Shown here piece after piece: positions 28,520-37,057 of a DNA stretch of 64,000 nucleotides. The stretch covers positions 1,054,001 through 1,118,000 of the forward strand of contig OY781040.1 in NCBI GenBank assembly GCA_963676095.1, read 5' to 3'. The position numbers and the translations under genes are program-made. This DNA comes from G963676095 sp963676095. Its GTDB lineage: Bacteria > Bacteroidota > Bacteroidia > Bacteroidales > Prolixibacteraceae. The number at the start of each line of letters is the position of its first letter. Position 1 is the first letter of the stretch. The notes beneath the pieces are model-generated. The model searched no databases, was not told the origin of the DNA, and saw only the letters and a list, made by a program, of their open reading frames with translations.

Positions 28520-29344
28520 GTGAAAAATAATTCAACAATTTTATTGTTTTTCTTTTTCCTGTTTCTCATTCCAGTCATCAGGTTACATGCGCAACAAAAA
28601 ATTTGCGACTCGCTCATAAAAAAATTTCCTCGCTCAAACACCGGGGAAATAGCCCTTATCCCTGACAAAATCTACGCAGAAAGTTATAAAGCATATAACG
28701 TTCATGAAGAACTAGAAGAAAATGAGATCATTGAGCATATGAACCTTTTGAGGCGGGTTAAAAAAATTTATACATGGATTATAATATCCGTGGTCGTGGT
28801 CTCAGGGATTCTCCTCGATTATTATATTAAGAGGACTAAATATCTTAAAAAGCTGTTGATCAAAAATATGAAAGAAATGAAAGAAGAAAGGATGAAAAAA
28901 CTAAAACAGCCTAATACTAGTAAGGGTAGGAATATCCCCCAATCAGGCGAAGCAAAACCAAAATATAAAAATTCGAAACTGACAGATGCCTCCCGTGAAT
29001 TATTGGAAAACAAGCTGGAACAGCTTATCGAAAATCAGAATCTTTGGAGGATCAGTGATATTACTGTCGAAAAAATTGCAACAATGCTTAACACGAATTC
29101 CAAATACATATCCCAAATTATCAATCAAAAATATAAACAATCTTTTCCTAATTTTATAAATGGATTCCGGGTAAAAGAAGCACGAAGTATGCTCCTAAGC
29201 AAAAATTATACTCATTACTCAATCGATGGAATAGGAAAGCTCTGCGGTTTCAAGTCCAATTCATCATTTGTTGCAGCATTCAGGAAATATACAGGTCTTA
29301 CACCTTCATACTTCCGGGACCCACAAAAAAAACTTTTGTCGTAA
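28520..29344 (+). CDS. Membrane-anchored AraC-type regulator without a sensor domain
   Basis: A 274-aa protein starting with GTG at 28520. A signal/anchor (LLFFFFLFLIPVIRLHA, about 8-25) is followed by only about 55 periplasmic residues, a membrane helix (IYTWIIISVVVVSGILLDYYI, about 80-101), a basic linker, and an AraC-type HTH (about 165-270, with VEKIATMLNTNSKYISQIIN and LCGFKSNSSFVAAFRKYTG). Related Bacteroidetes regulators carry long TPR sensor regions in the periplasm; here the sensor looks lost or reduced. Its own promoter and its place between porV and gldJ suggest a role in T9SS-related control, but that is inference. Confidence 0.82.
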   Translation: MKNNSTILLFFFFLFLIPVIRLHAQQKICDSLIKKFPRSNTGEIALIPDKIYAESYKAYNVHEELEENEIIEHMNLLRRVKKIYTWIIISVVVVSGILLDYYIKRTKYLKKLLIKNMKEMKEERMKKLKQPNTSKGRNIPQSGEAKPKYKNSKLTDASRELLENKLEQLIENQNLWRISDITVEKIATMLNTNSKYISQIINQKYKQSFPNFINGFRVKEARSMLLSKNYTHYSIDGIGKLCGFKSNSSFVAAFRKYTGLTPSYFRDPQKKLLS

Positions 29345-29499
29345 AAAATAGAAAGATTCAGAATTACATCAGAAAGTCAATGTTCTATACAAAAAAGGGA
29401 ACGATTACTTTTGTTTGGTTATTATACTGAAACTCACTGCAACCGGACAAAACATCAAAAACTTAACGGGGCTAAACAATAAAAGGACTACTAATTAGT

Positions 29500-29507
29500 T
29501 ATATTTG
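29500..29507 (+). promoter_or_regulatory. Putative -7 box before gldJ
   Basis: TATATTTG fits TAnnTTTG, 88 bases before the chosen gldJ start. No TTTG lies at the expected -33 distance. Confidence 0.4.
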
Positions 29508-29594
29508 TGAACATGATAAATCAAGAGTCGTGAATAAGAGTGTACATAATTTTGACAAGAAACATGAGGCTTATTGCCTTTCAAATCTGACTAT

Positions 29595-31034
29595 ATGAAG
29601 TTTAAGACCATATTGATAGGTGGATTTGCCTTATGCCTTACTAGTTGTGGACTATTTCGGAAAGGGGACAATATCTCCAGGACAACAGGATGGAAATATG
29701 ACGATCCGGACAATGGCGGATTCCAATCTGATCGGGACTATCAGCAGTTTACGGGACCTGGACTAAGGTTTATACAGGGAGGTACCTTCACGATGGGACG
29801 TGTTGAAGATGACGTTATGCATGATTGGAACAACACACCCCGCAGGGTTACAGTGGCTTCGTTTTATATGGATGAGACAGAAGTGTCCAACCTTGATTAC
29901 AGAGAATACCTCTATTGGCTAAGACGAGTCTATCCGGATAATCCTGAAAAATATCAGAAAGCACTTCCCGACACAATGGTTTGGAAAAAAGAACTGGCTT
30001 ACAATGAACCGTTTATAAGAAATTACTTAAGGCATCCCGCTTACAGTAAGTACCCCGTTGTTGGGGTCAACTGGATACAAGCCAATGATTATTGTAAATG
30101 GCGCACAGACAGGGTAAACGAACAGATCCTCGTAAACAGGGGGATACTTTCTCACGACAATACGCAAAAAGGGCAAAATGTTTTTACCACAGACAGTTAC
30201 CTAAGTGGTGTATATGAAGGCACAGCAGGAAATACTCCTCAAAAAGACGCCGCAGGTAACAGCCGAAGGGTAAAGTGGGAAGATGGGGCACTTCTCCCAG
30301 CCTACCGCTTACCCACAGAAGCAGAATGGGAATATGCTGCGTATGGGCTAATTGGAAATACAGAAAATGGGGATATGACTGGAAAAAACATTTATCCCTG
30401 GAACAGCAACTACTTGAGGGACAGTTCAGAAAAAAACAGAGGAAAACTCATGGCCAATTTTACCAAGGGAAGGGGAGATCTAATGGGGATGGCTGGTTCT
30501 TTGAATGATGGCGCTGATATTACCGCTCCTGTCCGCTCTTACGAACCTAACGATTACGGGTTATATTGTATGGCAGGGAATGTAAATGAATGGGTTGCCG
30601 ATATATATCGCCCGCTTTCACCAGAAGAGGTCAATGAATTTCAACCGTTCAGGGGTAATGTGCTCACGCGGTACCGCCGCGATACCAATGGCAACTTGAT
30701 AAAGGATGAATACGGAGACTTGGTAGTGGATACCATCGCTGATTACAAAAATTACAGGGACGGGGATTACCAGTCTCAAATTATAGAAGGGCAGGACTGG
30801 AACACATTGAAAGATAGTCTCGGCACCCAAGACATGTATATTCAATCAAAACAAAACGGGAATTTCAGCTCATTGATTTCGGACCACGCCCGGGTATACA
30901 AAGGAGGATCGTGGAAAGACCGGCCTTACTGGCTTAACCCCGGAACCCGCAGGTTCAAGGAAGAAAGAGAAGCGGCAGACGACCTCGGGTTTCGTTGCGC
31001 CATGACCCGTGTAGGCAATTCCGAAGGACTTTGA
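29595..31034 (+). CDS. gldJ: Gliding motility/T9SS lipoprotein GldJ (SUMF1 fold)
   Basis: A 479-aa lipoprotein with the start set at MKFKTILIGGFALCLTSC (lipobox CLTSC), seven codons inside the longest frame. The formylglycine-generating-enzyme-like domain (about 50-475) shows the GldJ pattern GPGLRFIQGGTFTMG, DDVMHDWNNTPRRV, SFYMDETEVSN, YLRHPAYSKYPVVGVNW and the C-terminal YKGGSWKDRPYW. GldJ is needed for stability of GldK and T9SS function in gliding flavobacteria. It is followed 17 bases later by murF, a linkage also known elsewhere in the phylum. Confidence 0.92.
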   Translation: MKFKTILIGGFALCLTSCGLFRKGDNISRTTGWKYDDPDNGGFQSDRDYQQFTGPGLRFIQGGTFTMGRVEDDVMHDWNNTPRRVTVASFYMDETEVSNLDYREYLYWLRRVYPDNPEKYQKALPDTMVWKKELAYNEPFIRNYLRHPAYSKYPVVGVNWIQANDYCKWRTDRVNEQILVNRGILSHDNTQKGQNVFTTDSYLSGVYEGTAGNTPQKDAAGNSRRVKWEDGALLPAYRLPTEAEWEYAAYGLIGNTENGDMTGKNIYPWNSNYLRDSSEKNRGKLMANFTKGRGDLMGMAGSLNDGADITAPVRSYEPNDYGLYCMAGNVNEWVADIYRPLSPEEVNEFQPFRGNVLTRYRRDTNGNLIKDEYGDLVVDTIADYKNYRDGDYQSQIIEGQDWNTLKDSLGTQDMYIQSKQNGNFSSLISDHARVYKGGSWKDRPYWLNPGTRRFKEEREAADDLGFRCAMTRVGNSEGL

Positions 31035-31051
31035 TCTCTGATTTGTAAATT

Positions 31052-32344
31052 ATGGAAATCGAAAAATTATACAGATTATTCGTGCAGCACCCTGTCATTT
31101 CGACAGATAGCCGTAAAATACCTTCCGGATGCCTTTTTTTTGCCTTAAAAGGAGAAAATTTTGACGGGAACACGTTTGCAACAGAATCGTTAAAAAAAGG
31201 GGCTGCTTATGCCATTATAGACCAATCAGGTCTGGCGAACGATGGCAGATTGATACAGGTTGATAATGTGCTTGAATGTTTACAGCACCTAGCTAACTAT
31301 CACAGAAAACAATTAGGCGTAAAAATTATAGCCATTACTGGGACAAATGGAAAAACGACCACAAAAGAACTGACGTCAGCAGTCCTGCAACAAAAGTATC
31401 ATGTGGCGTTCACCCAGGGAAACCTCAACAACCATATCGGAGTACCGCTGACCCTGCTTGCCATGACGACGCAGGCTGAATTAGCAGTTATTGAAATGGG
31501 GGCTAATCACCCCGGAGAAATCGCAGCACTCTGCAAAATAGCTGAGCCCGATTACGGCCTGATCACAAACATCGGAGAGGCCCACCTCGAAGGGTTCGGA
31601 TCATTTGAAGGTGTAGTCAGAACAAAATCAGAGTTATACGATTTTCTCAAAGCGAAACAGGGAAAATGTTTCCTGAATATTGACAACAAACTCCTTGCGA
31701 AACAGGCTAAAGGACTTGAACTGATTACCTATGGTTCTCTTCCAGAAGCCATGCTACAGGGAACACCGGAAGAAGGGGCGTATTTCCTGACAGTAAAGGC
31801 ACTTTTCCCCAAAGGGTGGTTATACATAAAATCTAAGCTGATTGGTAGTTATAATTTTGAAAATGTAATGGCCGCAGCCCTGGTAGGTTTATATTTCGGC
31901 GTCGATCCGTTATTAATTCAAAAGGCTGTCGAAACGTATCAGCCAGGAAACAACAGATCGCAGCTTATCCAAATAAGAAGTAACAAAGTAATCATGGATG
32001 CTTATAATGCGAATCCGACCAGTATGATGGCAGCCCTTGAGAATTTCAAAAAAATTGAGCATTCTCAAAAGGTCATGATCCTTGGTGATATGCTTGAACT
32101 AGGGAGTCAATCAGAAGAAGAACATCAAAAGATTGCCGATTTCATCAACAGAGAAAATTTCTTTCAGGTTTTTTTTGTTGGAAAAAATTTCTCAAAAACC
32201 AACACGAAAGAATCAGTAAAAAAAATTAAATCTTCAGAGTTGCTTGCCGAATACATGGAAAAACAGGCCCCGATGGAAGATTCGCTGATCCTGATCAAAG
32301 GATCAAGGGGAATGCAACTGGAAAAGGTCATTGCCAAAATTTAA
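31052..32344 (+). CDS. murF: UDP-MurNAc-tripeptide--D-Ala-D-Ala ligase
   Basis: A 430-aa Mur ligase, normal length for MurF. N-terminal UDP-binding domain (STDSRKIPSGCLFFALKGENFDGN), ATP-binding P-loop ITGTNGKTTTKEL near residue 96, central domain with NLNNHIGVPLTLL and EMGANHPGEI, and C-terminal domain with MDAYNANPTSM and LGDMLELG. It adds D-Ala-D-Ala to the peptidoglycan precursor in the cytosol. Probably cotranscribed with gldJ. Confidence 0.96.
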   Translation: MEIEKLYRLFVQHPVISTDSRKIPSGCLFFALKGENFDGNTFATESLKKGAAYAIIDQSGLANDGRLIQVDNVLECLQHLANYHRKQLGVKIIAITGTNGKTTTKELTSAVLQQKYHVAFTQGNLNNHIGVPLTLLAMTTQAELAVIEMGANHPGEIAALCKIAEPDYGLITNIGEAHLEGFGSFEGVVRTKSELYDFLKAKQGKCFLNIDNKLLAKQAKGLELITYGSLPEAMLQGTPEEGAYFLTVKALFPKGWLYIKSKLIGSYNFENVMAAALVGLYFGVDPLLIQKAVETYQPGNNRSQLIQIRSNKVIMDAYNANPTSMMAALENFKKIEHSQKVMILGDMLELGSQSEEEHQKIADFINRENFFQVFFVGKNFSKTNTKESVKKIKSSELLAEYMEKQAPMEDSLILIKGSRGMQLEKVIAKI

Positions 32345-32355
32345 AAAAAGAAACA

Positions 32356-32378
32356 GGCAGACTTATAATAGAACTGCC
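32356..32378. terminator. Weak shared terminator between murF and trxA
   Basis: GGCAG (32356-32360) and CTGCC (32374-32378) flank a 13-nt loop between convergent genes. On the minus strand the stem is followed by TGTTTCTTTTTTT, so it best serves trxA. Confidence 0.5.
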
Positions 32379-32393
32379 AGATTAGCATGTCTT

Positions 32394-32759
32394 TCAATTC
32401 GTTTTTTCAACTTTTAAAACTTCAGAAATAGCCTGCTCAAAGGTGGCTTTTGGCAATGCACCCATGGCCATCTGAGGCTGCCCGTCAACCGGAACAAAAA
32501 GCAATGAAGGAATACTTTGGATACCAAACATCGAAGCCAGTTCCTGCTGATCCTCTGTATCCACCTTATATATTTTAAGTCCGTCACCATATTCCTCCTG
32601 AAGTTCTTCCAGAAGTGGAGCGACCATCTTGCAGGGGCCGCACCAGTCTGCATAAAAATCGATAAGACAGGGTTTGTTCCCCTCATATTTCCATTCTTTA
32701 TTTTGCTCAAAATTGAAAACTTTCTCCTTAAAGGTTTCTTTTGTTAAATGTTCTAACAT
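32394..32759 (-). CDS. trxA: Thioredoxin
   Basis: A 121-aa thioredoxin with the classical active site in DFYADWCGPCKMVAPLLEEL and the cis-Pro loop IQSIPSLLFV. It is slightly longer at the N-terminus than E. coli thioredoxin, with no signal peptide, so it is a cytosolic protein-disulphide reductase. A TATATTTG box sits just upstream on the same strand, so it is probably monocistronic. Confidence 0.93.
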   Translation of the reverse strand: MLEHLTKETFKEKVFNFEQNKEWKYEGNKPCLIDFYADWCGPCKMVAPLLEELQEEYGDGLKIYKVDTEDQQELASMFGIQSIPSLLFVPVDGQPQMAMGALPKATFEQAISEVLKVEKTN

Positions 32760-32781
32760 AATCGTAATTTTTAAAATTATT

Positions 32782-32789
32782 CAAATATA
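32782..32789 (-). promoter_or_regulatory. Putative -7 box of trxA
   Basis: Reads TATATTTG on the minus strand, about 23 bases before the trxA start. A clear -33 TTTG is missing. Confidence 0.4.
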
Positions 32790-32896
32790 TAATTTTTTAC
32801 ATATTTTTATATCAATATTTATGCCAGGAAAATTAGACGTTTACTGGGAGGTTCAGGTTCAGAAATAATTGTAATTTTGTCACGGTTTTAAACAAA

Positions 32897-33037
32897 ATGA
32901 CGTATAATATTGTCGGTCACCGAATAAAACCCGTCGATATCTTACTGGATGATAAACCCAGCAATATGTTCGGCTGTTTTAAAAAACCTGTGAATGAATC
33001 ACCGGGAAGAACAAGGTATTGTTTTTATAACGTTTAG
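32897..33037 (+). CDS. Small 46-aa ORF upstream of the CCA-adding enzyme (tentative)
   Basis: ATG at 32897, TAG at 33035-33037, 17 bases before the next gene. The peptide starts MTYNIVGHRIKPVDILLDD and ends PGRTRYCFYNV; it has no signal or membrane segment and no recognised family. A TAATTTTG box at 32872-32879 sits 17 bases ahead of it. It may be a real small protein or a leader ORF. Confidence 0.35.
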   Translation: MTYNIVGHRIKPVDILLDDKPSNMFGCFKKPVNESPGRTRYCFYNV

Positions 33038-33054
33038 AACTGAAAATTTGATTA

Positions 33055-34467
33055 ATGAAGAAGTATTTAAAAGATCCTGTATTTACAATAATCTCTGAGG
33101 AAGCAGATAAATCGGGTAAGGCATGTTTTGTAATTGGTGGTTTCGTTAGAGATTTATTCCTGCACCGGAATTCAAAAGATATCGATATTGTAACCCTTGG
33201 CAGCGGCATTGAGCTGGCAGAAAGAGTTGCCAAACGCCTGGGGCCACAGACGACAGTTAGCATTTTCAAGAACTTCGGCACTGCCATGATTAAATCGAAC
33301 CAAGTAGAAGTAGAATTTGTCGGCGCACGCAGGGAATCGTACCAGCATCATTCCCGCAAACCCATAGTGGAAGACGGTACTCTGGAAGACGATCAAAAAA
33401 GAAGGGATTTTACAGTGAATGCTCTGGCTATATGCCTTAATAGAAAAGATTTCGGAAAACTGGTAGATCCGTTCAACGGAGTTGAAGACCTGAAACAAAA
33501 AATCATACGGACACCGCTGGAACCAGGTATTACTTTTTCTGACGATCCGTTAAGGATGATGAGGGCGGTCCGGTTTGCAACCCAGCTTAATTTCATCATT
33601 GAGGAAACCACACTGAAAGCTATTGGTGACAACAGGGAACGGATCAGAATTGTATCGAAGGAAAGGATCACAGAAGAGTTGAACAAGATCATCATGTCAG
33701 ACAAGCCTTCAAAAGGATTTAAACTGCTCGACCAGACAGGGCTCTTGGAAATCATCTTCCCGGAACTATGTAACCTGAAAGGAATAGATGAAGTAAACGG
33801 AATCCGTCACAAAGACAATTTTTTGCACACACTGGAAGTGCTCGACCGTATTTCGCCCAACACGGATAACCTGTGGCTAAGATGGTCTGCTTTACTTCAT
33901 GATATAGCTAAACCCAGGACAAAAAAATTTGTCCAAGGTGCGGGATGGACCTTTCATGCGCATAACCATATAGGGGAAAAAATGGTTCCCGGACTGTTCC
34001 GGAAGATGAAGCTTCCCCTAAACGAAAAGATGAAATATATCCAAAAGATGGTTTCACTCCACATGCGCCCAATTGTATTATCGGAAGAAGAGGTTACCGA
34101 TTCGGCCATACGCAGGCTTCTCTTCGAAGCTGGAGACGACATTGACGATCTGATGACCCTCTGCGAAGCTGATATTACCTCTAAAAACAGGGAAAAAGCC
34201 AAAAGACATTTTCAAAACTTTCAACTGGTCCGGCGCAAGTTAAAAGACCTGGAAGAACGCGACCACATCCGTAATTTTCAACCTCCGGTCTCAGGAGAGC
34301 AGATCATGGCAACATTCGGATTATCCCCAAGCCGGGAAGTAGGACTTATAAAAAGTGCCATAAAAGAAGCAATCCTTGAAGGAGAAATCCGAAACGACGT
34401 TGAAGAAGCTTACGCCTTCATGCTCAAAAAAGGAGGAGAGATGGGATTAAAGCCGGTTAGTAAGTAA
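33055..34467 (+). CDS. cca: CCA-adding tRNA nucleotidyltransferase with HD domain
   Basis: A 470-aa enzyme. The nucleotidyltransferase head (about 10-170) has CFVIGGFVRDLFL and KDIDIVTLG, giving the Asp-x-Asp metal site, then RRDFTVNALAI. The tRNA-binding neck follows with DDPLRMMRAVRFATQL. The HD domain (about 255-370) has LLHDIAKPR and LHMRPIVL. It builds or repairs the CCA end of tRNAs; the HD domain is common in this subgroup. Its last 11 bases overlap the end of the convergent gene at 34457. Confidence 0.94.
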   Translation: MKKYLKDPVFTIISEEADKSGKACFVIGGFVRDLFLHRNSKDIDIVTLGSGIELAERVAKRLGPQTTVSIFKNFGTAMIKSNQVEVEFVGARRESYQHHSRKPIVEDGTLEDDQKRRDFTVNALAICLNRKDFGKLVDPFNGVEDLKQKIIRTPLEPGITFSDDPLRMMRAVRFATQLNFIIEETTLKAIGDNRERIRIVSKERITEELNKIIMSDKPSKGFKLLDQTGLLEIIFPELCNLKGIDEVNGIRHKDNFLHTLEVLDRISPNTDNLWLRWSALLHDIAKPRTKKFVQGAGWTFHAHNHIGEKMVPGLFRKMKLPLNEKMKYIQKMVSLHMRPIVLSEEEVTDSAIRRLLFEAGDDIDDLMTLCEADITSKNREKAKRHFQNFQLVRRKLKDLEERDHIRNFQPPVSGEQIMATFGLSPSREVGLIKSAIKEAILEGEIRNDVEEAYAFMLKKGGEMGLKPVSK

Positions 34468-35512
34468 TCAGGAGCCTTACGGGAAAATGATCGCTAAAAC
34501 CTCCCTGAAATTTATACCCGTAATAAGTTCGGAACAGCCGTTTCCCTTTAAATTTCGGGTCCGGCTCAAATAAAAAGTCAGGAGAAACGATCTGTGCATC
34601 TTCCGGGTCAACATGAAGTTTATCTCCTTTCAATAGATAATCGGAGACAATCACCTGATCAAAAATCTGCCAGCTTTGCCGGAATTTTAAAGTACCTTCA
34701 GGAGTCCATAATACAGAAAGGTTAACCAATTCTCCAGTAACCTCTGGATTATCGGTGCTTTTCGCTCCCAGGCCTTCACGAATGCTCCTATTTTGGGGTT
34801 GATCATTAAAATCGCCCATGATGACAATAAAGGTCCGACCTGGCTCCTTCAACAGAGGGGCTGTCAGTTTCGATAAAGTACGGCCCGCAAGTACCCTTAA
34901 AGGTTCAGTCTCTGCCTGTCCTCCGTAACGGGAAGGCCAGTGATTGAAAAACAGATGCAAAGTATCTCCAGATTTCACACGTACTGTTACATACAATATT
35001 TCCCTGGTTTTTAGGATCTTTCCCTGATCATCTCTCAATGGGTAGTAATGGTATTCCAAAGGTTCGATATCTTTCTTTCGGTACAACATGGCAACATCGA
35101 TTCCCCTCTCATCCGGAGAATCTTTATGAATAATACCATAACCGAGTTTTTCAAGGGGAGTGTCACGTACCAAGGACTCAAGTACCAAACGATTTTCAAC
35201 CTCACACACTCCTACTATTGCAGGAGCTTCATAACCACAGGAGACAATAATTACCTGTGCGATATGGTCAAGCTTTAATTTTAGCCGGGTGTCCGTCCAT
35301 CGACGTTTTGCCTGGGGTAAAAATTCATCATCCTGCGTTTCAGGATCATCCAGTGTATCAAATAAATTTTCCGTATTATAAAAAAGTATATTCAAATTTC
35401 GGGGTGACTGTACATTTTGAGAAGAAAGTGATACAGTTAGTAAGCAGCACAAAAAGGTCCAAATATGCCTACTCGTGCATTTTATTGACAATTTTTTTTT
35501 CAATTCGTTCAT
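34457..35512 (-). CDS. Secreted endonuclease/exonuclease/phosphatase-fold protein
   Basis: A 351-aa protein started at the ATG at 35512 (MNELKKKLSIKCTSRHIW), which gives a signal peptide ending at about VSLSSQ; an earlier TTG lies inside the preceding gene. The EEP fold is shown by LNILFYNTENLFD, AIVGVCEVENRLVLESL, DSPDERGIDVAMLYR, FNHWPSRYGG, FIVIMGDFNDQP and GFSDHFPVRLLI, which carry the Glu, Asp, Asn and His active-site residues. Substrate could be DNA, sugar phosphate or lipid. The start overlaps the end of the beta-helix gene by 44 bases, implying coupling. Confidence 0.85.
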   Translation of the reverse strand: MNELKKKLSIKCTSRHIWTFLCCLLTVSLSSQNVQSPRNLNILFYNTENLFDTLDDPETQDDEFLPQAKRRWTDTRLKLKLDHIAQVIIVSCGYEAPAIVGVCEVENRLVLESLVRDTPLEKLGYGIIHKDSPDERGIDVAMLYRKKDIEPLEYHYYPLRDDQGKILKTREILYVTVRVKSGDTLHLFFNHWPSRYGGQAETEPLRVLAGRTLSKLTAPLLKEPGRTFIVIMGDFNDQPQNRSIREGLGAKSTDNPEVTGELVNLSVLWTPEGTLKFRQSWQIFDQVIVSDYLLKGDKLHVDPEDAQIVSPDFLFEPDPKFKGKRLFRTYYGYKFQGGFSDHFPVRLLITY

Positions 35513-36929
35513 AAGCGCCCAAATCAGGAGCGCCGTCTGCAAGCCTGTTTTGATTTAGTATATCAAAGGGAAACAAACGGCCAATATCAATAGCCCCCAT
35601 GTCTTTAGCAGGACTAAGTGTATCCAGCTCAAAAGTCGGTACTCCGTATGAACCGATAAAATCAGGATCTGCCCCTTTCATAATGGAGCTGAAATGAGCA
35701 GCATCAGCTGTGTTAAAAGTATCTGACACCTGAACCAGGCAATGGTCGAAACGATAGTTAAATTTCACGTCCCGGGCTTTTGCTAATTCTAATTCATTAC
35801 CTGAAACAACATTACCGGTTATTATACAATTACCGAAATAGGCCCTTTCCAAGTCCCCAGTCAACTTCACGTTTTTCCCATTTTTCTTTTCAATAATAAT
35901 GTGGTTCGAAATCATCAAAGACGCAGTGGTCCTGAAAAAAGGGGAAAAACCATTCCAGTAATTTGCAATTGTAGAATGATAAAATTCATATTCTCCGCCA
36001 ACAAGCAGTGCTGCAGCATAGCTGCCACAATTAGAAATGACACAATTATATGCTTGTATTTTAGAACGAAGGGCAAAGATTCCGGAGTAAGAATGATTAT
36101 AAATTTTCGTATTAGAAAGTACCACGGAAGCAAAACCGTCATCATCAACTGTACCTACCTGTAAACCGATATTGGCATTTTTGATTTCTGCAAAATTGAA
36201 CAAATTATCATGACTATCCGAATAAAGAAGGATTCCATTCCATTGGTCCGGAACATTCTGATAAATATTCTCCTGCCTTGAGCCCTGAAAAACAACTGGC
36301 TGAGCAACAGATCCAGAGACGAGTATTCTTCCTTTAACATAAAGTCCAGTACCACTGCGAAAATAAATATGCGCACCCGGGTTTATTCTCAATATGGCGC
36401 TACTGTCAATTCGAATACATGCATCGACCAGATATGGCTTTTCAGCGCTCCAGGTTGTTGCCCCGGAAATATTATTCCTTATCAAAATAACATCCTGTCC
36501 CCAGGCGATAACCGAAATATATTGCAAATTCTCATTGGTCACGAATTCAATCGAATCTCTCACGACAAAAGGCAAATTCCTGCCGGAGGGATCAATGGTC
36601 ACTTCAACAAACACATAAATACTGTCCTTAGGTGGAATCTCTACTTCAAAAGCCTCATTACCCAAGGATCCGTTGACGTTTAATTTGAAACTTGAGCTAT
36701 CTCCTGATACCAGACGGATGCTCGAAACCAAAATGGGCTGATCATACGGATTATAAATTTTTAGGGACTGGGCCGCAGATCCCATTGTCGTAAACACCGT
36801 ATCAAAACGGATTGTATTATCGGAAAAATCAAGTTTTACATCTGAAGAAGAAGCATATTTTTCATCTTCACAGGCAAGCGCGAGAAGGAAGAAAACGGCG
36901 ATAACAAGTATGTCAAAAATGTTTCTCAT
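35469..36929 (-). CDS. Right-handed beta-helix lipoprotein
   Basis: A 486-aa lipoprotein (signal FDILVIAVFFLLALACED). An N-terminal Ig-like region (about 30-160, DTVFTTMGSAAQSLKIYNPYDQPI) is followed by parallel beta-helix turns (about 180-440) with repeated short strands such as GILLYSDSHDNLFNFAEIKNA and IGLQVGTVDDDG. The C-terminal AKDMGAIDIGRL and APDLGAYE segments are the choice-of-anchor/Q type. Such proteins may bind or cleave polysaccharide at the outer membrane, but no catalytic residues can be named. Forms a two-gene unit with the downstream EEP gene. Confidence 0.82.
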   Translation of the reverse strand: MRNIFDILVIAVFFLLALACEDEKYASSSDVKLDFSDNTIRFDTVFTTMGSAAQSLKIYNPYDQPILVSSIRLVSGDSSSFKLNVNGSLGNEAFEVEIPPKDSIYVFVEVTIDPSGRNLPFVVRDSIEFVTNENLQYISVIAWGQDVILIRNNISGATTWSAEKPYLVDACIRIDSSAILRINPGAHIYFRSGTGLYVKGRILVSGSVAQPVVFQGSRQENIYQNVPDQWNGILLYSDSHDNLFNFAEIKNANIGLQVGTVDDDGFASVVLSNTKIYNHSYSGIFALRSKIQAYNCVISNCGSYAAALLVGGEYEFYHSTIANYWNGFSPFFRTTASLMISNHIIIEKKNGKNVKLTGDLERAYFGNCIITGNVVSGNELELAKARDVKFNYRFDHCLVQVSDTFNTADAAHFSSIMKGADPDFIGSYGVPTFELDTLSPAKDMGAIDIGRLFPFDILNQNRLADGAPDLGAYERIEKKIVNKMHE

Positions 36930-37057
36930 TCACACCATTAGGATTACCAGATACTTCGTCGTTAATCCTGATAAAGTTAATAAATGATTTTTACATTTTT
37001 TAACATTCCGTGATTATTGTTTCAATCGCCCGTTAAAATTCTCCAAGCACGTTCATT

